64,000 nucleotides of DNA from Arthrobacter sp. AFG7.2 (GCF_002892835.1 NZ_PJMB01000011.1:62001-126000); one strand, 5' to 3'; positions 44,564 to 54,693 are shown, numbered from the stretch's first letter. Translations and numbers: made by a program. Notes: generated by a model from the letters alone, not told the origin.

Positions 44564-45416
44564 GGACGTCCCCGCTCCTCCCGGGATTTCCGTCCGCACC
44601 CTGGACGGGGACGACACCGCCGCCCTTCGGCTGCTCGCACAGCAGGATCCGGTCTCCAACGTCTTCATCCTCGCCCACCTGCGGGCTGCCGGCACCGCCG
44701 CTCCCACCAGCGGTGGCGCCGGAGTGCTTGGAGTGTTCGACGACGGCGTGCTGGCGGGTGCGTGCTGGGCCGGCGCCAATCTGGTCCCCGTCCAGTTGGA
44801 TCCAGCCTTTGCCGGCGTGGTGGCTGCCGCCGCCAACACCTCGGGACGCCGCTACGCGTCAGCTTTCGGGCCGGCCGCTGCGGTGCTGGCCCTGCATGCC
44901 GAGCTCACTGACCTGGGGCACCGGGCACATGAGGTGCGGCCGGACCAGCCTCTGATGACGATTGACCAGGCGCCGTCCGTGGAGCCCAACCCGGGGCTGG
45001 GCTTGGGGAACCTTGCAGACTTTGACCGTATCCTGCCGGCATGCGCGGCCATGTTTGAAGAGGAAGTGGGCTACTCACCTTTCCTGGGGGGCAGGGAGTT
45101 CTACAGCCGCCGCGTGGAAGGCCTGATCCGCCAGGGCCATTCCCTGGTGCATCTGAACGAAGCCCGGGACGTGGTGTTCAAGGCCGAACTCGGTGCCGTC
45201 ACGTCTGGCGTCACCCAGATCCAGGGCGTCTGGATGAATCCGGCCTACCGGGGACAGGGGCTGAGCCCCGGCTACATGGCTGCAGTGGTGGAGCAGGCGC
45301 GGAAGATTGCCCCCGTCACAAGCCTGTACGTCAACGGCTTCAACACCCGCGCGCGGGCCACCTATGAGCGGGTGGGATTCCGCCAGGTAGGGACCTTCGC
45401 GACTGTTCTTTTCTAG
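44517..45416 (+). CDS. GNAT N-acetyltransferase with DUF4081-like N-terminal domain
   Basis: A 299-residue protein with two parts: an N-terminal DUF4081-like region ([18 protein letters not shown]) and a C-terminal acetyltransferase with [20 protein letters not shown], which includes the acetyl-CoA loop. Proteins of this design are a fixed neighbour of ispG and proS in actinobacteria. Substrate unknown. The ATG at 44517 overlaps ispG; the ATG at 44526 is the next choice. The overlap is supported by the good match of the residues after residue 20 with the family. Confidence 0.82.
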   Translation: MAKMLSRVAPWLASRKDVPAPPGISVRTLDGDDTAALRLLAQQDPVSNVFILAHLRAAGTAAPTSGGAGVLGVFDDGVLAGACWAGANLVPVQLDPAFAGVVAAAANTSGRRYASAFGPAAAVLALHAELTDLGHRAHEVRPDQPLMTIDQAPSVEPNPGLGLGNLADFDRILPACAAMFEEEVGYSPFLGGREFYSRRVEGLIRQGHSLVHLNEARDVVFKAELGAVTSGVTQIQGVWMNPAYRGQGLSPGYMAAVVEQARKIAPVTSLYVNGFNTRARATYERVGFRQVGTFATVLF

Positions 45417-45736
45417 CCCGCCACTTGTCAACGTGCGCAGCATCACATAGGTTCGATCTAGCTGCGCTGGAGTGGCGTGGGCGGTCTCACCAGTCCTCAC
45501 CAGTACTTAGGCGATAACGGCGTCGAGCCACGCCCGGATGCGATGACCAGCCTCTTGGGGGGCCAGGGGCTTTGCATGTCCGGGCGTGGCTCAACTGCTT
45601 TCGGAGTGCTGTCCTCCGGGCAGCGGCATCAGGGAACGGCCGCCGGCAATGGCTCCGCCAGCCGGTAGATTAGTACCCAGACGAAATGCCCGGCCTGCTG
45701 TTGCTCCAGCACCTCCCCAGAAACGGAAACCCACCC
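45417..45736 (+). other. 320-bp gap before proS with two inverted repeats
   Basis: No gene is supported. From left to right: GCGCAGC/GCTGCGC (45435-45441, 45461-45467), a tandem CTCACCAGT repeat (about 45487-45505), and a larger repeat with 14-bp arms at 45525-45592. A possible proS promoter box, TAGATT, lies at 45666-45671, downstream of all of them, so they are probably not an mRNA leader for proS. Confidence 0.5.
45525..45592. repeat. 14-bp perfect inverted repeat with 40-base loop
   Basis: GAGCCACGCCCGGA (45525-45538) and TCCGGGCGTGGCTC (45579-45592) are exact inverted repeats around a G-rich loop. It lies between the acetyltransferase gene and proS. Without a T run it is a poor terminator; it may be a copy of an intergenic repeat. 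Confidence 0.7.
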
Positions 45737-47548
45737 GTGGTTACAAGACTGTCCCAGCTGTTCCTGCGCACCCTGCGTGAAGATCCCGTCGATGCCGAGG
45801 TGGCAAGCCACCGGCTCCTGGTCCGCGCGGGATACATCCGCCGCGCCGCCCCGGGCATCTACACCTGGCTGCCGCTGGGACTGAGCGTCCTCCGCAAGGT
45901 CGAAGCCATCATCCGCGAGGAAATGGCGAACATCGGGGCGCAGGAAGTCCACTTCCCGGCCCTCCTCCCGCGCGAACCGTACGAGGCCACCAACCGCTGG
46001 ACGGAATACGGCGAGGGCCTCTTCAGGCTTCAGGACCGCAAGGGCGCCGACTACCTGCTGGCCCCCACCCACGAGGAAATGTTTACGCTGCTGGTCAAGG
46101 ACCTGTACTCCTCCTACAAGGACCTGCCGTTGAGCCTCTACCAGATCCAGAACAAGTACCGCGATGAGGCGCGTCCCCGCGCGGGCCTCCTGCGCGGCCG
46201 CGAATTCATCATGAAGGACTCCTACTCCTTCGACGTGGACGACGCCGGGCTGGACGCCAGCTACGCCGCCCACCGCGGCGCCTACCTGCGCATCTTCGAA
46301 CGCCTGGGTTTGGAGGTCATTCCCGTCACGGCGACGGCCGGCGCCATGGGCGGGTCCAGGAGCGAGGAGTTCCTGCACCCCACGGACATCGGCGAGGACA
46401 CCTTCGTGCGTTCCGCGGGCGGCTACGCAGCCAATGTCGAGGCAGTCACCACCGTTGTTCCGGCAGAGACCGACTTCAGCAGTGCCCCGTCCGCCGTCGT
46501 CCGGGACACCCCGGACACCCCCACCATCGACACCCTGGTGGCAGCGTCCAACGAACTTGCACCGAGGAGCGAGGCCGACGGCGGCGCGTGGACTGCCGCT
46601 GACACACTCAAAAATGTAGTGCTCGCCGTCACCCTGCCCACCGGGGAACGCCAGCTGGTGGTCATCGGCGTTCCGGGCGACCGCGGCGTGGACCTGAAAC
46701 GAGTTGAGGCCAACATCGGGGCGTTCCTGCCCATTGGCGGCGAAATCGGCCTGGAGGCCGCCAACGACGACGACCTCAGGAAGCAGCCCCTCATCGTCAA
46801 GGGCTACCTTGGGCCCGGCCTGTCTGTTGACGAGCCGCTGCTGGGGGCCGAAAGCTCAACGAAGCTCCTGTACCTGGTGGATCCCCGCGTGGTGCGCGGC
46901 TCGGCCTGGATCACCGGCGCCAACGAGGCCGGCAAGCACGTCTACGGCCTGGTGGCCGGGCGGGACTTCACCTGGGACGGCATCATCGAGTGCACCGAAG
47001 TCCGCGAAGGGGATCCTGCCCCGGACGGTTCCGGCCCGCTGGAGACTGCCCGCGGCATCGAGATGGGACACATTTTCCAGTTGGGCCGCAAGTACGCGGA
47101 AGCCCTGGAACTGAAGGTCCTGGACCAGAACGGCAAGCAGGTTACGGTCACTATGGGCTCCTACGGTGTGGGGGTCACCCGCGCCGTAGCAGCGCTGGCC
47201 GAGTCGAACCACGACGCCAGGGGCCTCGTCTGGCCGCGGGCTGTTGCTCCGGCTGATGTCCATGTGGTGGCAGTGGGTAAGGGCGAAGAGATCTTTGCCA
47301 CCGCCGAGCGCCTGGCGGCCGATCTTGAAGCAGCCGGGCTTGACGTTCTCCTTGACGACCGGCCCAAGGTCTCTCCCGGCGTCAAGTTCGGGGACGCGGA
47401 GCTGGTGGGCGTTCCCACCATCCTGGCCGTCGGCCGCGGCCTGGTGGACGGTGTCGTGGAGATCAAGGACCGCCGCAGCGGCGACGCCGAGAACGTGGCG
47501 GTGGACAAGGCTGTTGACTATGTAGTCAACGCCGTCCGCAGCAACTGA
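45737..47548 (+). CDS. proS: Prolyl-tRNA synthetase (bacterial type)
   Basis: The class II enzyme that charges tRNA-Pro. Seen: the start [40 protein letters not shown] (motif 1 region), [20 protein letters not shown] (motif 2), an editing insertion of about 180 residues between motifs 2 and 3, and the anticodon-binding domain ([13 protein letters not shown]) at the end. 603 residues, the length of the bacterial form with editing domain. GTG at 45737 is chosen since it gives the common MVTRLS-like start; the frame is open from 45686. Confidence 0.97.
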   Translation: MVTRLSQLFLRTLREDPVDAEVASHRLLVRAGYIRRAAPGIYTWLPLGLSVLRKVEAIIREEMANIGAQEVHFPALLPREPYEATNRWTEYGEGLFRLQDRKGADYLLAPTHEEMFTLLVKDLYSSYKDLPLSLYQIQNKYRDEARPRAGLLRGREFIMKDSYSFDVDDAGLDASYAAHRGAYLRIFERLGLEVIPVTATAGAMGGSRSEEFLHPTDIGEDTFVRSAGGYAANVEAVTTVVPAETDFSSAPSAVVRDTPDTPTIDTLVAASNELAPRSEADGGAWTAADTLKNVVLAVTLPTGERQLVVIGVPGDRGVDLKRVEANIGAFLPIGGEIGLEAANDDDLRKQPLIVKGYLGPGLSVDEPLLGAESSTKLLYLVDPRVVRGSAWITGANEAGKHVYGLVAGRDFTWDGIIECTEVREGDPAPDGSGPLETARGIEMGHIFQLGRKYAEALELKVLDQNGKQVTVTMGSYGVGVTRAVAALAESNHDARGLVWPRAVAPADVHVVAVGKGEEIFATAERLAADLEAAGLDVLLDDRPKVSPGVKFGDAELVGVPTILAVGRGLVDGVVEIKDRRSGDAENVAVDKAVDYVVNAVRSN

Positions 47549-47555
47549 CGCGACG

Positions 47556-48350
47556 GTGGAGTTCGGACTCGAATCCCTCGGGCTGGCAACGCTCCTCTTG
47601 ATCGTGCTGGCCGGTTTTGCCGCCGGGTGGGTTGACGCAGTGGTGGGCGGGGGCGGGCTGATCCAGCTCCCCGCCCTGCTGCTGGTCCCCGGGATCACCC
47701 CCGTCCAGGCCCTGGCCACCAACAAAATGGGGTCCATCTTCGGCACCGCCACCAGCGCTGCGACCTATTACCGGCGGGTTGGGCCGGACCTGAAAACGGC
47801 GCTGCCGATGGCCGTGATTGCCCTGGCCGGCAGCTTCGGCGGCGCCGTTCTTGCGGCAAACCTGCCCGCCAGTGTCTTCAAGCCGATCATCGTCACGGCG
47901 CTGGTCGCCGTCGCGCTCTTTACGGCCCTGAAGCCGGATGTCGGGGGCATCACGGCGCTTCGCCACGACGGGCACAAGCACTACGTGGTGGCGTGCCTGA
48001 TTGGGGCCGTCATTGGTTTCTATGACGGCCTGATCGGGCCGGGGACAGGATCCTTCCTGGTCATCGCCCTGGTCTCGGCCATGGGGTATGCCTTCCTCGA
48101 AGCCAGCGCGAAAGCCAAGATCGTCAACATGGCCACCAACGCCGGGGCGCTGCTGTTTTTCCTGCCTCATGGCTCACTCCTGTGGGGCGTGGGGCTGCTG
48201 CTGGGGGTCGCGAACATGGCCGGCGGCTACCTCGGAGCCAGGACGGCAGTGAAGCAGGGGAGCCGTTTTGTCCGGGTGGTCTTCCTGCTGGTGGTTTCTG
48301 CGCTCATCATCAAGCTCGGTTACGACGTTTGGCAGGAAAACTTCGCCTGA
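47556..48350 (+). CDS. TSUP (TauE/SafE) family transporter
   Basis: A 264-residue protein with about eight helices. The first helix pair has GFAAGWVDAVVGGGGLIQLP and the middle has TNKMGSIFGTATSAATYYRR; the second repeat has IGFYDGLIGPGTGSFLVIAL, all typical of the family's YfcA-like branch. It should export or import a sulfonate or other small organic acid. GTG start 8 bases after proS, so it is likely co-transcribed with it. Unlike the paralogue at 37248, it keeps the GGGG motif. Confidence 0.88.
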   Translation: MEFGLESLGLATLLLIVLAGFAAGWVDAVVGGGGLIQLPALLLVPGITPVQALATNKMGSIFGTATSAATYYRRVGPDLKTALPMAVIALAGSFGGAVLAANLPASVFKPIIVTALVAVALFTALKPDVGGITALRHDGHKHYVVACLIGAVIGFYDGLIGPGTGSFLVIALVSAMGYAFLEASAKAKIVNMATNAGALLFFLPHGSLLWGVGLLLGVANMAGGYLGARTAVKQGSRFVRVVFLLVVSALIIKLGYDVWQENFA

Positions 48351-48412
48351 CGACGCCCGAACGCCCTGACACTGTACGGAAACCAGGGCTCGTGGCGGCA
48401 GACGGTCAGGCG

Positions 48413-48418
48413 TAGCAT
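48413..48418 (+). promoter_or_regulatory. Leaderless-type -10 box of the PLP decarboxylase gene
   Basis: TAGCAT lies 6 bases before the ATG at 48425 with no clear ribosome-binding site, fitting transcription from the initiation codon. Confidence 0.45.
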
Positions 48419-48424
48419 GCAGGT

Positions 48425-49816
48425 ATGTCACACGGCGGCGAGGAGTACGCCAAGGCCCTGGCAGCAGCGGCCCGCCACTCAACAGCCTGGCTCCAAAGCC
48501 TCCCCGGCCGGCCGGTGCGGCCGGAAGTGGCCGCCCATGACCTTACTGAGGTCCTTGGCGGGCGGCTGCCACGGGGCGGCATGCCCGCAGAGGAGGTGGT
48601 GGACCTGCTGGCAGCAACGGCCGAACCAGGACTCATGGCCATGTCCTCCGGCCGCTTCTTCGGTTGGGTGATCGGGGGGACGTTGCCTGCCGCACTGGCC
48701 TCGGACTGGCTGGTGAGCGCCTGGGACCAGAACGCCGGACTGCGGTATGCCACTCCCGCCATGGCCGCCATCGAGGAGAGCGCCGGCACCTGGCTCCTGG
48801 AGCTGCTTGGACTGCCGGCGGGATCCGACGTCGGCTTCGTGACCGGTGCCACGATGGCCAACTTCACCGGGATGGCCGCCGCCAGGTGGCGGCTTCTCAG
48901 CGACGCAGGCTGGGACCTGGACCGCGACGGGCTGTTCGGGGCTCCTCGGATCCGCTGTTTTGTGGGGCGGGAACGCCATGACAGCGTGGATCTGGGCCTG
49001 CGCTATCTGGGCTTGGGCAAGCCCGTCGCCGTGGCGGCCGATGGCCAGGGGCGCCTGATCCCGGATGCCCTGGACGCGGCGCTGGCTGGAGGTTCAGGGC
49101 CGGCATTGGTCTGCCTGCAGGCGGGGAACCTCCATTCCGGTGCTTTTGACCCCTTCCCCGAAGCCGTCCGCGTTGCCCGGAAGCATGGAGCCTGGGTTCA
49201 TGTGGACGGCGCGTTCGGCCTGTGGGCAGCTGCAGTGCCGGAACTGCGCGGCCTGACGCGCGGCTGCGAGGACGCCGATTCCTGGGGCACAGACGCTCAT
49301 AAAACACTCAACGTGCCCTACGACTGCGGCATAGCAGTCGTCCGGGACGCTTCCGCCCTCCGTTCCGCCATGGGCTTGCACACCAGTTTCCTCGTGCACG
49401 ACACCGAGGGCCCCGGCGATCCGTTCGAGAAAGTCCCGGAACTTTCCCGGCGCGCCCGCGGCGTGCCGGTTTGGGCGGCACTGAAGAGCCTTGGCAGCGA
49501 TGGTGTGGCGGCACAGGTGAGGGGGATGGCTGCGGCCGCTTCGGATATCGCCGCCGGCCTTTCCGGACTCGACGGCGTGGAGGTGTTGAACGACGTCGGC
49601 TACACCCAGGTGTGCGTGGCGTTCGGCGACGACGCGACAACCAGGGCTGTGACGGCGCAGATCATCAAGGACGGCAAGGTATGGATGTCAGGCTCCCGCT
49701 GGCAGGACCGGGATATCCTGCGGGTCTCGGTGAGCAACTGGCACACTGCGGGGGATGAGGTCCGCACGGCAGTGGACGCGGTCAGTTCTGCACTTTCCAG
49801 CGTGCGCGGGATCTGA
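48425..49816 (+). CDS. Pyridoxal-dependent decarboxylase, group II family
   Basis: A 463-residue fold-type I PLP enzyme. The cofactor Lys is Lys293 in SWGTDAHKTLNVPYDCG, and GFVTGATMANFTGMAAARWR and WVHVDGAFGLWAA place it with aromatic amino acid and glutamate decarboxylases. The conserved Asp and Ala of HVDGAFG bind PLP. The substrate, probably an aromatic or acidic amino acid, cannot be told. It stands alone with a leaderless-type promoter box. Converges with the kinase-like gene. Confidence 0.88.
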   Translation: MSHGGEEYAKALAAAARHSTAWLQSLPGRPVRPEVAAHDLTEVLGGRLPRGGMPAEEVVDLLAATAEPGLMAMSSGRFFGWVIGGTLPAALASDWLVSAWDQNAGLRYATPAMAAIEESAGTWLLELLGLPAGSDVGFVTGATMANFTGMAAARWRLLSDAGWDLDRDGLFGAPRIRCFVGRERHDSVDLGLRYLGLGKPVAVAADGQGRLIPDALDAALAGGSGPALVCLQAGNLHSGAFDPFPEAVRVARKHGAWVHVDGAFGLWAAAVPELRGLTRGCEDADSWGTDAHKTLNVPYDCGIAVVRDASALRSAMGLHTSFLVHDTEGPGDPFEKVPELSRRARGVPVWAALKSLGSDGVAAQVRGMAAAASDIAAGLSGLDGVEVLNDVGYTQVCVAFGDDATTRAVTAQIIKDGKVWMSGSRWQDRDILRVSVSNWHTAGDEVRTAVDAVSSALSSVRGI

Positions 49817-49850
49817 TCCTGCCCCCGGAGCGCCGGGCAGGGCCCTTCGC

Positions 49851-50897
49851 TCAGCCTGCGTCGCTGTACGTCCGCCCGGGCTCCGGCAAGGCATGCGCCG
49901 GCGGCAGCCCCTCAAGGGTGCGGCCGGCGAGGGTGCTGGCCACCCACAGCGACCGTGCCAGGTCTCCGCGATGGCCCGGGTTCCCTGCATACCACAGCGC
50001 ATTGGCCACTTCCCGCGCCAGGGCCCACTGCCGGGCAACCTCAGGGTCCAGCCCTGCAGCGGTGCTGAAATCAGCGCAGCGCCGGCGCAGCCCGGATTCC
50101 GGCTGGTTCAGCGGCAGGTCCTGCAGGCGGTTCCATAACAGCGGCGCCACGGCGAACTCCGGTTCGCCGATCATCGGCTGGGGATCAATGGCGGCGTAAC
50201 CGTCCGGCGTCGGCCTTTCAGCTGTGGCACCAGTGGCCGGCGCGGCAAGGATGTTGAGATAGTGCAGGTCCGTATGGACCAGGACGTCACGTGCCGAGCG
50301 GCGCCCTACCGCGCCCCGGGTCTGGCACACCTCAAGGGCCGCTTCCAGCAGCCACCGGGGAAAGGGGCGTCCCAGCTGGTCCCAATCCGCGGGCAGGTCG
50401 TCGCTCCATTGCTCGGCACGCGCGGCGATGTGATCGAACTCCCGCCATTGGGGCCGGTCATCGGGAACGAGGCTTAACTGCCGGACCAGTCCGCCCCACA
50501 CAGCCGCGGCCTCATCCATAGGGGCGGTCACGAGGGAACGTGTCCCGTCGAGCCTTTCGAGGAGCATGGAGCACCTACCGGCATCCGAGGCCAGCAGGGC
50601 GACGGCGCCCCGCCCGGCCCACAGGTCCAGCGCATGGCGTTCAACACGCGCCTCCTCGTGGGGGAACGCGATTTTGAGGGCCGCGGGAAGGCCATCCTCC
50701 TGCAGCACCGGAACCACCATGGCGCCGTGGCCGTTCCAGGGCAGGGCGCCGGGAGCGAGATCGGGCACCAGCCGCCACAACGCCATCAGGTCCCCGGCAA
50801 TAGCGGGCAGGGACGCCAGCCATGCCCGCCCTGCCGGAGTCCGGGTGTAGCGCGCCGCGAGGTCCGGCGGAACAGGTATTGCCGTTGAGGGAAACAT
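49851..50897 (-). CDS. Aminoglycoside/hydroxyurea phosphotransferase-like kinase (APH(6)/hur family)
   Basis: A 348-residue kinase-fold protein. Seen: an ATP-binding lobe with LKIAFPHEEARVERHAL, the catalytic HTDLHYLNILAAP with the Brenner-type HxDLHxxN, and YAAIDPQPMIGEPEFAVAPL with the metal-binding Asp. This matches the streptomycin 6-kinase/hydroxyurea kinase family. Such chromosomal genes often have another substrate, so resistance is not proven. The ATG at 50897 has TAGGCT 7 bases upstream, so it may be leaderless; the longer frame is not used. Confidence 0.82.
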   Translation of the reverse strand: MFPSTAIPVPPDLAARYTRTPAGRAWLASLPAIAGDLMALWRLVPDLAPGALPWNGHGAMVVPVLQEDGLPAALKIAFPHEEARVERHALDLWAGRGAVALLASDAGRCSMLLERLDGTRSLVTAPMDEAAAVWGGLVRQLSLVPDDRPQWREFDHIAARAEQWSDDLPADWDQLGRPFPRWLLEAALEVCQTRGAVGRRSARDVLVHTDLHYLNILAAPATGATAERPTPDGYAAIDPQPMIGEPEFAVAPLLWNRLQDLPLNQPESGLRRRCADFSTAAGLDPEVARQWALAREVANALWYAGNPGHRGDLARSLWVASTLAGRTLEGLPPAHALPEPGRTYSDAG

Positions 50898-50904
50898 CAG
50901 TTCC

Positions 50905-50910
50905 AGCCTA
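50905..50910 (-). promoter_or_regulatory. Leaderless-type -10 box of the kinase-like gene
   Basis: On the minus strand TAGGCT lies 7 bases before the ATG at 50897, the same arrangement as in several other genes of the window. Confidence 0.45.
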
Positions 50911-50965
50911 GGTGCAATGGCCCTGCTGCCTGTTCTGCCAGGCGTCCCCCCGGACGGCGGGTTCC

Positions 50966-51733
50966 CTACACCACCCCCGTGGCGCCCAGCAGGGTGCCGA
51001 CGCTGAAGGTGGCGGCGAGAGCCAGGGCGCCACCCACTACCACCCTCACTGCGGCCTTGGTCTTTGACCCGCCGCCGATCCACGCCCCGAGTGCTCCCGT
51101 CAGCGCAAGAGCCACCAGAACGGCAGCGAACGTCAAGGGGACCCGAATGTCCGGCGGCGGAAGGAGGATGGCCAGCATGGGGAGGATGGCGCCGATGACA
51201 AAGGCCACAGCCGAAGCGAACGCTGCATGCCAGGGGCTCACGATGTCTGTCTCGTTTATGTTGAGCTCGGCGGAGAGGTGTGCTGCCAGAGCATCGTGGG
51301 CTGTGAGTTCTTCAGCAACCTTGCCTGCTGTTGCCGGGGTAAGGCCCTTGGCGAGATAGATGGCGGTGAGTTCGGCCAGTTCCTCTTCCGGCTCCTCGGC
51401 GAGTTCCCGGCGCTCTTTCTCGATCAAAGCCCGCTGGCTGTCGCTCTGGCTGCTCACTGAAACGTACTCACCCAGTGCCATGGACACCGCTCCGCCTACC
51501 AGCCCGGCAGCCCCCGCGGCGAGGATGGGACCGGAATCGGCGGTGGCCCCTGCCACACCCACCACGATGGCCGCGACGGAGACGATGCCGTCATTGGCGC
51601 CCAGGACCCCGGCCCGCAGCCAGTTCAGCCGCTGGGCAATATCCGTGCCGTGCGGTTCGGTCTCCATATGGCGGCGAAGCCCGGGACTCTGGGCATCCGC
51701 TCCTGCAGGTTCGGCCGCGTCATGTGCATCCAT
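50966..51733 (-). CDS. VIT1/CCC1-family iron/manganese transporter
   Basis: A 255-residue protein of the vacuolar iron transporter family. Seen: LRAGVLGANDGIVSVAAIVV and VGGAVSMALGEYVSVSSQSD, the two conserved helices, then a charged hydrophilic loop (KERRELAEEPEEELAELTAI) of the metal-binding domain, then three C-terminal helices. Exports ferrous iron or manganese from the cytoplasm. The first 27 residues are not conserved, so the start could be an internal ATG. ATG with GAAGG close upstream. Confidence 0.9.
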   Translation of the reverse strand: MDAHDAAEPAGADAQSPGLRRHMETEPHGTDIAQRLNWLRAGVLGANDGIVSVAAIVVGVAGATADSGPILAAGAAGLVGGAVSMALGEYVSVSSQSDSQRALIEKERRELAEEPEEELAELTAIYLAKGLTPATAGKVAEELTAHDALAAHLSAELNINETDIVSPWHAAFASAVAFVIGAILPMLAILLPPPDIRVPLTFAAVLVALALTGALGAWIGGGSKTKAAVRVVVGGALALAATFSVGTLLGATGVV

Positions 51734-51821
51734 GCCTTCAGCAAACCATCAGAACCGCCGCCGGACCAGCACCTCCGGCAGTAACGACGCGCGGCCACCG
51801 GCACCGGCAGCGGCCGGATTG

Positions 51822-52964
51822 TCAGCTTCCAGTTGGCCGGGCTGTGGGACCGGGTGGAAGTTCCGGGAGCTTGCCCTGGTCAAGGACGACTCCGGGAACA
51901 GGCCCCAGGGCGCTGCCCCAGTGGACAGCGCGCCGTGCGCCTGACTGAAGGGCGGCGATTGCCCAGGTGCGCATGTGGCCCTCAGCCTGGGCAACGATGT
52001 CCCCGTAGGCGGGCAACGCTGCCAGTTCCAGGCTTCCCAGCCCGTCAACCGGTGCGGCCAGGAATCCCGGAGCCAGCACAAAGCCCGGCTGCTGCGCCGG
52101 CGGGGGAGTACAGGCGGCACGGGAGTGCACCGCGGCTTCGGCAGCAAGTTCCTCGTGCTGCCCAAGGAAGGTGGCGGCGGCCCGGGCATCATCGGGTCCA
52201 AGCCGGGAGAGTGCCGCCTGGTAGGCGTAGATGCGTTGCTGCTCCGCCGCCACAGCTGCCGCCAGCATGTTGCCCAGCGCGGCCCCGGTTTCCGCATCCT
52301 TTGTTTCCTGCTTTGGAGGAGCGGTCCCGGAACCTTGGAGCGGGCAGGCGGAGGCCGTGGGATCGGCTGTTGGTGCAGGACTGCCTGTGGCTTGCGTGGT
52401 CCCGGCGCCTGCGGGGGGGAGCGTTGCCACCGCAACCCCGCTTGCTGCGGCAAGGCTTTCCGCCGCAAGCAGCTGCGCGGTGCCGACCCCTGCCAGCAGC
52501 CTGGCCATCCCGCCGTCGGCTGCTGCCGCATCGGCGAGGCGCCGGGCAGCACTGGCCGACAACGCAGCAGCGAGACCGGCGCCGGTGGGCACTGCCGCAG
52601 GTGCCTCCGTGGCCGCCGTCGAAGGCACCTGGGAGCCGGCCGGCGGCGAAGAAGCGGACGCTGATGCGCCTGGAAAGGAGGAGGAGTCCGACGGCGAAAG
52701 GAGGGCGCGTGCCTGCAGGGTCAGCAATGTCACAGTCTCTTCGGCAGCCCCCGCGTTTGCCGCGCCGCCCGCCGCGGCTTCAGCCGATAGCTGGACCGCC
52801 GCGGTCCGCAGATCCAGTGCATCCTGCAAGGCGGCCAAACGCGCCTGTTCGGAAAACGGCGGATCTCCGGGCCCCGGCCGCTCCGCAGGAATCAGCGCAA
52901 ATCCGAGGCTGAGGACAAGGAGGGCTGTGAAGGAAATGACGACGTACCGGAAATAGCGCAGCAT
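51822..52964 (-). CDS. DUF4439 ferritin-like protein, membrane-anchored
   Basis: About 380 residues. A signal anchor (MLRYFRYVVISFTALLVLSL) precedes a very Ala/Ser/Thr-rich region (about 30-245) and a DUF4439 domain (about 245-330) with LAAAVAAEQQRIYAYQAALS and FLGQHEELAAEA, the ferritin-like Glu and His. Such proteins are extracytoplasmic and of unknown role. ATG at 52964 follows AGGAA; a GTG at 52994 is possible. The gene is divergent from rimP. Many alternative frames are open here owing to the Ala-rich composition; this one alone has a signal and a domain. Confidence 0.75.
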   Translation of the reverse strand: MLRYFRYVVISFTALLVLSLGFALIPAERPGPGDPPFSEQARLAALQDALDLRTAAVQLSAEAAAGGAANAGAAEETVTLLTLQARALLSPSDSSSFPGASASASSPPAGSQVPSTAATEAPAAVPTGAGLAAALSASAARRLADAAAADGGMARLLAGVGTAQLLAAESLAAASGVAVATLPPAGAGTTQATGSPAPTADPTASACPLQGSGTAPPKQETKDAETGAALGNMLAAAVAAEQQRIYAYQAALSRLGPDDARAAATFLGQHEELAAEAAVHSRAACTPPPAQQPGFVLAPGFLAAPVDGLGSLELAALPAYGDIVAQAEGHMRTWAIAALQSGARRAVHWGSALGPVPGVVLDQGKLPELPPGPTARPTGS

Positions 52965-53098
52965 TCGGGGGTTTTCCTGAACGTCATCTTTCACAAGAGC
53001 CTATGGTGTCACGGCGTCGGCAATCGCCGTCCCGCCGGACCGGTAAAATAGCTACGCTAGTACACACAACATCATCTATAGGGAGGCGGCGCGGCATC

Positions 53099-53713
53099 GT
53101 GAGCAATGCAGAAGCCACGGCTTCATCGGACCATACCGGAACGGGTAAGGCTGACGCCGTCCCCACACACAACCCGGAAGCTGCCCGGCTCCGCGCGCTC
53201 CTTGAACCCGCGGTCCAGGCGAACCGCCTTTATCTGGAGGACGTGGCCATTGTGGCCGGTTCCCACCGCGTGGTCCACGTCGTCGTAGACCTGCCCCAGG
53301 AGGAAACCGGCGGCGTCAGCCTTGACGTCATTGCCGACATCTCAAAGGTCCTCTCCGACGTCCTGGACAATGATCCCGGGGACGACGGGCGTCCCTATGA
53401 TCTTGAGGTTTCCTCGCCCGGCGTCGGCCGCCCGCTGACGGAGCCCCGCCACTGGCACCGCGCCAAAGGCAGGATGGTCAAGGTCAACGTTGTCCAGGGT
53501 GACAACATCACGGGCCGCATCAAGTCCGTGGACGACGGCGGGGTCACCCTGGTGCCCGAGATTGCCGTGAAAAAGGGCATGAAGCCAAAGCAGGGCGAAC
53601 CCATGAAACTTCCTTTCGACAGGATCCGCAACGGAAAAGTCGAGATCGAATTCAGCCACCTCCACGAGGACGGTCTGGAACCTGAACACAATGGACCTTC
53701 TGAGGAGGCCTGA
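53099..53713 (+). CDS. rimP: Ribosome maturation factor RimP
   Basis: RimP binds the free 30S subunit and is needed for its maturation. The family core is seen: [40 protein letters not shown], and [20 protein letters not shown], followed by the SH3-like C-terminal domain ([14 protein letters not shown]). 204 residues, of which about 30 at the N-terminus and 20 at the C-terminus are charged extensions. GTG start behind GGGAGG; a -10-like TAAAAT is at 53043. The stop overlaps the nusA start. Confidence 0.96.
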   Translation: MSNAEATASSDHTGTGKADAVPTHNPEAARLRALLEPAVQANRLYLEDVAIVAGSHRVVHVVVDLPQEETGGVSLDVIADISKVLSDVLDNDPGDDGRPYDLEVSSPGVGRPLTEPRHWHRAKGRMVKVNVVQGDNITGRIKSVDDGGVTLVPEIAVKKGMKPKQGEPMKLPFDRIRNGKVEIEFSHLHEDGLEPEHNGPSEEA

Positions 53714-54693
53714 TGGATATTGACATGAGCGCACTGAGACTTCTGGAGCGTGAGCGTGAAATCCCGCTGGACCTCCTGATCCCCACCATTGAGCAGGCGC
53801 TCCTGGTGGCGTACCACAAGTCGCCCGGCGCCTTCGAAAAGGCCCGTGCAGAGCTGGACCGCAAAAGCGGCCACGTGACCATCTGGGCCGTGGAAATTGA
53901 CGACGACGGCGCCCCCATCGGCGAGTTCGAAGACACCCCTGAGGGGTTCGGCCGGATCGCCGCAAGCACCGCACGCCAGATCATCCTGCAGCGCCTGCGC
54001 GACGTTGAAGACGACAACGTCCTGGGCGAATTCAAGGGCCGTGAAGGCGAACTGGTGTCCGGCACCATCCAGCAGGGCAACAACCCACACATGATCCAGG
54101 TCAACCTGGGTTCCGTGGAGGCTCTGCTGCCGCCGCCGGAGCAGGTTCCGGGGGAGAAGTACATCCACGGCAACCGGCTGCGTGCTTTGGTCATTGATGT
54201 CCACCGCGGCTCCAAGGGCCCGTCTGTCACGCTCTCGAGGTCGCACCCCGGCCTGGTCCGCAAGCTCTTCGAACTGGAGGTCCCGGAGATCGCGGACCGC
54301 TCCGTCGAGATCGTGGCGCTGGCCAGGGAAGCCGGCCACCGCACCAAGATCGCTGTCAAGGCAAACGCTGCCGGGATCAACGCCAAGGGCGCCTGCATTG
54401 GCGAAATGGGTTCCCGCGTCCGCGCCGTGATGACCGAGCTTAACGACGAAAAGATCGACATTGTCGACTACAGCGAGAATCCGGCCACGTTTATTGCCAG
54501 TGCGCTCTCGCCCTCGCGCGTGAATTCCGTCACCATTACCGACGAAGCCACCCGGTCAGCCCGGGTGGTGGTACCGGACTACCAGCTCTCCCTGGCGATC
54601 GGTAAAGAAGGCCAGAACGCCCGGCTGGCGGCAAAGCTGACCGGATGGCGGATTGACATCGTGTCCGACGCCGCCGCAGCCCGGGACAACTAA
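53713..54693 (+). CDS. nusA: Transcription termination/antitermination protein NusA
   Basis: NusA binds RNA polymerase and RNA to modulate pausing, termination and antitermination. The N-terminal domain starts [20 protein letters not shown]; an S1 domain ([20 protein letters not shown]) and two KH domains ([20 protein letters not shown], and [20 protein letters not shown]) follow. 326 residues is normal for actinobacteria, which lack the acidic repeats of E. coli. TGATG overlap with rimP, the conserved rimP-nusA-ylxR-infB order. Confidence 0.98.
   Translation: MDIDMSALRLLEREREIPLDLLIPTIEQALLVAYHKSPGAFEKARAELDRKSGHVTIWAVEIDDDGAPIGEFEDTPEGFGRIAASTARQIILQRLRDVEDDNVLGEFKGREGELVSGTIQQGNNPHMIQVNLGSVEALLPPPEQVPGEKYIHGNRLRALVIDVHRGSKGPSVTLSRSHPGLVRKLFELEVPEIADRSVEIVALAREAGHRTKIAVKANAAGINAKGACIGEMGSRVRAVMTELNDEKIDIVDYSENPATFIASALSPSRVNSVTITDEATRSARVVVPDYQLSLAIGKEGQNARLAAKLTGWRIDIVSDAAAARDN

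Noticed and set aside
45525..45592. T-box riboswitch in front of proS
   Set aside because: No conserved T-box sequence or specifier loop is seen, and the likely promoter of proS lies downstream of the repeat.
48344..48412. CGCCTGAC/GTCAGGCG inverted repeat
   Set aside because: 8-bp arms with a 53-base loop next to a promoter box; could be chance in GC-rich DNA.
51749..52552. Alternative frame over the DUF4439 gene (267 residues)
   Set aside because: It is Pro/Arg/Ser-rich noise with no signal or domain; the 51822-52964 frame has a signal anchor and a ferritin-like motif.
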